DNA of 64,000 bases, taken from the NCBI GenBank assembly GCA_021234155.1, contig JAJEKV010000114.1, forward strand, positions 883,654 through 947,653, given 5' to 3'. The notes under the pieces were generated by a model. It had not been told where the DNA came from. It did no database searches and saw only the letters and a list, made by a program, of their open reading frames with translations. This document shows, piece by piece, positions 60,420 through 64,000 of this stretch. The number at the start of each line of letters is the position of its first letter. Positions within the stretch are counted from its first letter, which is position 1. Source of the DNA: Isoetes taiwanensis (Eukaryota > Streptophyta > Lycopodiopsida > Isoetales > Isoetaceae). The translations under genes and the position numbers were made by a program.

Positions 60420-61078
60420 GTTTGGCGATGCTATGCAGAAGTCTATGGAGATGCTACAGTTCGAAACGGAAGAGCAAAATTCTAGGCGGAGGTCGAGCAC
60501 CTTGGAGTATCGTCGGTATGTGCAAATGCCTCCATATGTTTTCGTATTTATATTGTGTTACGTAATTTGCTTTTCGTCTATGAATTCTTGCATACACATC
60601 TAGTTTTGGTTGCAGGCATTGGCTTGTGGAGATAATGTCTAATATTTTGTAATTTTTCTTGGTTGTGTGGCATCTACTTTTCGTATTGAAGTATGCGCAC
60701 ATAGACATATTTTTTCCCTGTCTATGCGCGCATGGGCAACTAGTGTATATGACGTTTGTAACTGCTTTTCTATGCGCGCATGGGCATGTAGACTTGCAGG
60801 TTTGAAGGGAGAGGGTTTAATGGCTGAAACAAGTCACTCTTCCTTGTGCAGCAATGGAGAGCGACGACGAAGACGTTTTTACTTCAACTCCTCCTGTTAA
60901 TGTGGCAATATTGACTTGTGGTCATTACAACACACCCACACCAGTAGGTGACGATGAAGGAGACTTCGATACGCTTCTCCCGGATGCTACCTCCTCCACA
61001 CCGTCTCTACTGCGTGTGTCTACCTCTTTTCAAACTCCATCTCCAAAACACGTTTTACAAAGATTAAATCCGTTTTAA
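60394..61078 (+). CDS. 5' part of the transposase-family gene (two exons)
   Basis: Exon 1 60394-60515 (MFTYLPPDMFGDAMQ.. to STLEYRR) ends at a GTATGT donor. The next exon starts at 60852 after TTGTGCAG and reads MESDDEDVFTSTPPV, GDDEGDFDTLLPDAT, then a Ser/Thr/Pro-rich tail. The two exons do not join in one frame as read (one base off), so the model is tentative. The intron carries three palindrome copies (60691, 60722, 60770). ATG 60418 of this strand and the methyltransferase ATG share the same CATG. The acidic, Ser/Pro-rich N-terminus has no named domain. Confidence 0.45.
60691..60783. repeat. Three palindromic motifs in the transposase-family intron 1
   Basis: GTATGCGCACATAG (60691-60704), CTATGCGCGCATGG (60722-60735) and CTATGCGCGCATGG (60770-60783), inside the proposed intron 60516-60851. 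Confidence 0.85.
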
Positions 61079-62190
61079 AACACCCTCCCCGCCACAATCA
61101 CGAAGTCTACTCAACGTACTCACTCTATTTTGATACTCCTTCACCTCTCCGGGAACTACACGAATCGTTGCAATATATTGTAGATTCTGCGGAGACGCGT
61201 GTCTTTGCGTCTTCTGGCCCTTCTCTCTAATGTAAAAGGGCTTCGAGGAAGACCTTCAAGTTCTGAAAAGAAAGTCGAGAACATTATTTGCTGACAGACC
61301 TGGCACTTCCGTTGAGGGCAACAAGGTTGATGATCCCGTGTTTGAAGACGTGCAGTTCTGCACTCCTGAAAGACCTACCACGTACACTCGCCGTAATAAA
61401 AAGTCCCGCAGTTGAAAAGCCCATACAAAGAAGCGAAAAAGATTTAAGAGGATCCCACAAAGAAAAGCTTTTAGAACCGTGATGCGCGAGCGATTGATGG
61501 GACCGGCCTTACATGAGAAAGCCGAGGAGATCGAATTGTTGTCGGAAAAAAAATGCTTACTGTGCCTTTACATTTTCGCCTTTAAGGCACATAAGACAAA
61601 CGGTTTTGTCAATGTCGAAAGGTGATCAAGAGTTGTACTTGGCATACAATGTAAGGCACTCGGTTGGAGACAATTTTTCATACTATGTTTCGAGCAACAC
61701 AGTGTGCCAACTTGCTTTTAAAAGAATACATGCCATTGGAAGTCGTCGCATGTCAAGAGTGCAAAAGAGGTTAGACAAGAATCCATGCATTGATGACTAT
61801 TCACACCCAAAGAAAGTTGTCGGTATGTACTGCCTAGAAGCAAAAGCTTGGCTGGTAGGTTTCTTTGACTCTAACTGTGAGCAACTTCCAAACAGTCCTG
61901 TATATCATCTGACAGACAGTATTACTAAGAAGGAAGTCTACAGCATGTACAAGAATCTTTTCCAGAGTTCAAGTCAGAAGTTCATATCCTATTCCTACTT
62001 CTTGAGGTTGTGGAAGCAAGAATTTAATCTTGTTAGGATTCCGAAGAGGCACAGATTTTCGGTGTGTACTAGCTGCTCCACATTAAAGGAAAAACGATCA
62101 ATGGCAAAGGATATTCTAGAAAAAAGTACGTCCCTTTCGTCTAATCCCTTCTTGGTAGCACGACTAGAGACATTGTCTTATGGGGCATAG
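61079..62190 (+). pseudogene. Transposase-family protein, N-terminal conserved region
   Basis: Frame-broken but readable. At about 61,530-61,630 it reads LSEKKCLLCLYIFAFKAHKT (Cys pair). From 61,620 it reads DQELYLAYNVRHSVGDNFSY, then VCQLAFKRIHAIGSRRMSRV and QKRLDKNPCIDDYSHPKKVV. VC..AF..IHAI...R+.R.QK is a conserved N-terminal block of the eukaryotic DUF7869-type transposase-like proteins, as I recall them. It continues with KKEVYSMYKNLFQ, FLRLWKQEFNLVRIPKRHRF and SVCTSCSTLKE, the Cys pair typically before the catalytic region. At least three frame changes occur between 61,080 and 61,630. Confidence 0.6.
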
Positions 62191-62600
62191 CACGGCTATT
62201 TAGTCTTGAGTTTGTCTATGTGCGCATAGCAGGTCTTTTTAATCTTGTAGTACTCGCACAACAGGTCTCTTCAATCTTGTAGCTTAAGCCCTTCCCCCAC
62301 AGAAGCTCGCCTGTCTTGCCAAGCATAGCACGCCTACAAAAGCTTTTGCGCCTCACAGCGGAGCCTTCTTGTTGCTTCATGGTAATCGACAAGCTTTGCC
62401 TATCTTGGCGATAGCGGGCTACAAAAGCTTAGCTGCGGCCTGTGGAGCCTTACTATTGCTTCAAGGTACCGACTAATGTCCTTAATTGCGGATCGATAAC
62501 GAAGAGTTGCAAGTTCACAGAGAGGCTCAAGCCTTGGAGAGAAAGAAGCTAGCAAAACATAGAAAGAAATCTTTGGAGAGGCCACTTTCGAATATATGTC
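62191..62600 (+). other. Probable intron or insertion with palindrome and 85-bp duplication
   Basis: Non-coding gap between the N-terminal block and the catalytic block. It contains CTATGTGCGCATAG (62216-62229) and an imperfect ~85-bp direct duplication (CTACAAAAGCTT at 62334 and 62419; TTGTTGCTTCA / CTATTGCTTCA). Exact splice sites were not fixed. Confidence 0.5.
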
Positions 62601-63130
62601 CGTGGTGGTAGACGGCATGGATCAAAAAAGAAGACGCACTTCCCCATTTTGTAAATGTTCCAAAGGATTTAGATGAATCCGATTTTTTGAGGCTTCATTT
62701 GGTTGGGGCGATGATCTTTCATGGTGTTGTACAAAGGTCGAGTATTTTTGACCTATTCAAATATACAAATGATCCTAACCTCACGGTGACAATACTAAAT
62801 AAGATTTTGTTTGGCAAAGGAGAAGCTGCCTCGGTGTTGTACATACATAGTTAGACAATACTACTAGAGAAAACAAAAACCAAGTTTTATTTGCTTATTG
62901 GCGCAATGCTTGGTCGAAATGGGTATCTTTCGAAAAGGTCAAGGTTGGTTTCTTACTTGTGGGCCACACCCATGATCGATAGACCAAATGTTCAAGCAGA
63001 TTTTCTCGTGGGTTCTTGAAGGAAAAAAGCATTTTGTCTACACTCTCCTTGTGCGATCCGATTGAGCAAGCTTACAATCCAACTCCGGTTATGTCGAAGT
63101 GCTTAGCGAGACTTTTGATTTTTTGTGAGT
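62601..63130 (+). pseudogene. Transposase-family protein, catalytic D..D region
   Basis: Reads YMSVVVDGMDQ (first Asp); then, after a frame change, LDESDFLRLHLVGAMIFHG and TNDPNLTVTILNKILFG. After a further change it reads LDNTTRENKNQVLFAYW (second Asp) and VKVGFLLVGHTHD, then IDQMFKQIFSWVLEG in the next frame. The DGMDQ / LDNT.RENKN / GHTH..ID..F series is the RNase H-like core of DUF7869-type transposase-related proteins common in non-seed plants, fungi and animals. At least three frame breaks, so defective as read. Confidence 0.7.
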
Positions 63131-63489
63131 TTGTTTTCCAGTCATGGTGATACAGTCCTGCTATCCATAAGTTGAATAATTTGACATTTCAACATCATGT
63201 AAAATTTTTTTCTCAAGGACGGTAAAAAGCACAACTTCAAGGGAAGTACTTTGTCACCTCCCAAACTTGGCGGCCAGGGCAAGCCTACAATATTTAAAAT
63301 ATGTTCACGAAACTAAGGTAATGAGAAGGGCTATTCAAATGCCCAATTGAAAAGTGCCATAGACTACCGAAAAAGAACAAGGACAAAAATCCCTTCGTCT
63401 CACCCCGACCAAAGATGGAGAAAAGTATAAGGTCGGGTTTTAAGTACTTCAAAGAGAGGAGGACAAAGGTGGTGGGAGAATTTCTTTTC

Positions 63490-63986
63490 AATAATGCGGG
63501 ATGTAACTAAATCCCTCAACAACATCTCCCCGGAAGTTGCTTTTTGTTGGCACAGTACTCGGGTTCATCCCTTTGTTGAGGCGGACCAAGGAATTGCAAA
63601 GGATTCCGTGTTCTGCGATCTTCAAGTCAACAAGGAACCCGATCGTGTAATGTACCTCGAAGTAGACGCGTGCCTTGAAAAGAACCAAGACCAAACTCGG
63701 AAAAACTAGCGGTTGAGTAAGGGGATGCTTATAGGCTGTACCTTCGACTGACGATGACGAAGAGCGTCCTTTCTGGATTGCGCGGGTTAAAGACATTGTA
63801 CTCAAAGACAATCTCCCTTCAGTAGTGAAAGTTCACTGGTACGCCACTAAGGATACAGATCCTTTTGTTGGTCGGTATGATCCTGTGATAATTCCTTTCA
63901 AGAAGGGCCGGAAAACGATGAATAAGAATCACATGGACAATCTGGACCTGAACGAAACTCAAGTGCTGGCTTATGATTTTGGCTAG
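63490..63986 (+). pseudogene. Transposase-family protein, C-terminal region
   Basis: 63494-63709 reads KSLNNISPEVAFCWHSTR and similar. From 63738 an uninterrupted frame reads STDDDEERPFWIARVKDIV, then VVKVHWYATKDTDPFVGRYD and ends ETQVLAYDFG at the stop codon 63984-63986. The FWIARV.....V.VHWYA..D phrase resembles BAH/tudor-like small beta-barrel modules found at the C-terminus of this transposase type. It probably ends the gene. Nothing else is visible to the window end. Confidence 0.6.
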
Positions 63987-64000
63987 AGTTTTTTGTACAT

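Noticed and set aside
1-64000. tRNA, rRNA or organelle genes
   Set aside because: I saw no cloverleaf with the standard A/B boxes or conserved rRNA cores. A covariance-model scan would be needed to exclude degenerate copies.

Overview
This is nuclear DNA of a land plant with a large, transposon-rich genome. Genes have spliceosomal introns with GT..AG ends. One intron-containing plant-type gene (a hydroxypyruvate/glyoxylate reductase) is readable; most of the rest is retrotransposons, transposon relics and decayed sequence. The LINE tails, the long (ACGC)n microsatellite and a eukaryotic ParB-like/methyltransferase gene beside a transposase-like gene would suit a seed-free vascular plant such as a fern. 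That placement is inference. Species cannot be read from the sequence.

Layout. 1-2.2 kb: decayed coding-like DNA. 2.2-9.7 kb: mostly AT-rich non-coding DNA with a 5'-truncated LINE tail (5552-5765, 11-bp target duplication) and a ~0.85-kb GATA/ACGC microsatellite. 9.7-11.6 kb: pol end, polypurine tract and probable LTR of a decayed Ty3-like element. 12.3-13.9 kb: exon-like pieces of an unidentified gene, cut at 13,867/24,754 by a remarkable element. 13,868-24,753: four ~2.47-kb LTRs alternating with three ~339-bp internal segments, each with a Met-tRNA primer-binding site and a polypurine tract, and one TTATG duplication around the whole block. 24.8-34.4 kb: non-coding DNA with a local duplication and one poly(A)-tailed retro-insertion.

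34.4-48 kb is a three-level nest. A zinc-knuckle/coiled-coil reading frame is interrupted by a LINE tail, which is itself interrupted by an 11.2-kb minus-strand Ty3/gypsy element (35,152-46,308, target duplication GGAGT). 48.8-50.3 kb is a LINE insertion with a 5' inversion and a 14-bp target duplication. 50.7-53.2 kb is the reductase gene on the minus strand, with one first exon and two tandem alternative last exons. 54.8-56.2 kb holds a hAT transposase C-terminus, a minisatellite and a strong foldback.

56.7-64 kb is the most unusual part. On the minus strand is a seven-exon gene for a ParB-like domain joined to a beta-class DNA N6-adenine/N4-cytosine methyltransferase. Divergent from it on the plus strand is a DDE-like (DUF7869-type) transposase-family gene. 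A 14-bp perfect palindrome, CTATGCGCGCATAG, and close variants occur about 15 times here. All of those I could place against a splice model lie in introns of these two genes, including a six-copy array with ~40-bp period. I read this as a mobile unit that may carry its own DNA methyltransferase. Both genes carry frame breaks; in the methyltransferase gene each fits a single-base deletion.

Several repeats differ from sister copies by CAG/CTG against CGG/CCG, which looks like a base-calling artefact at methylated CHG sites. Some frame breaks may therefore be technical.
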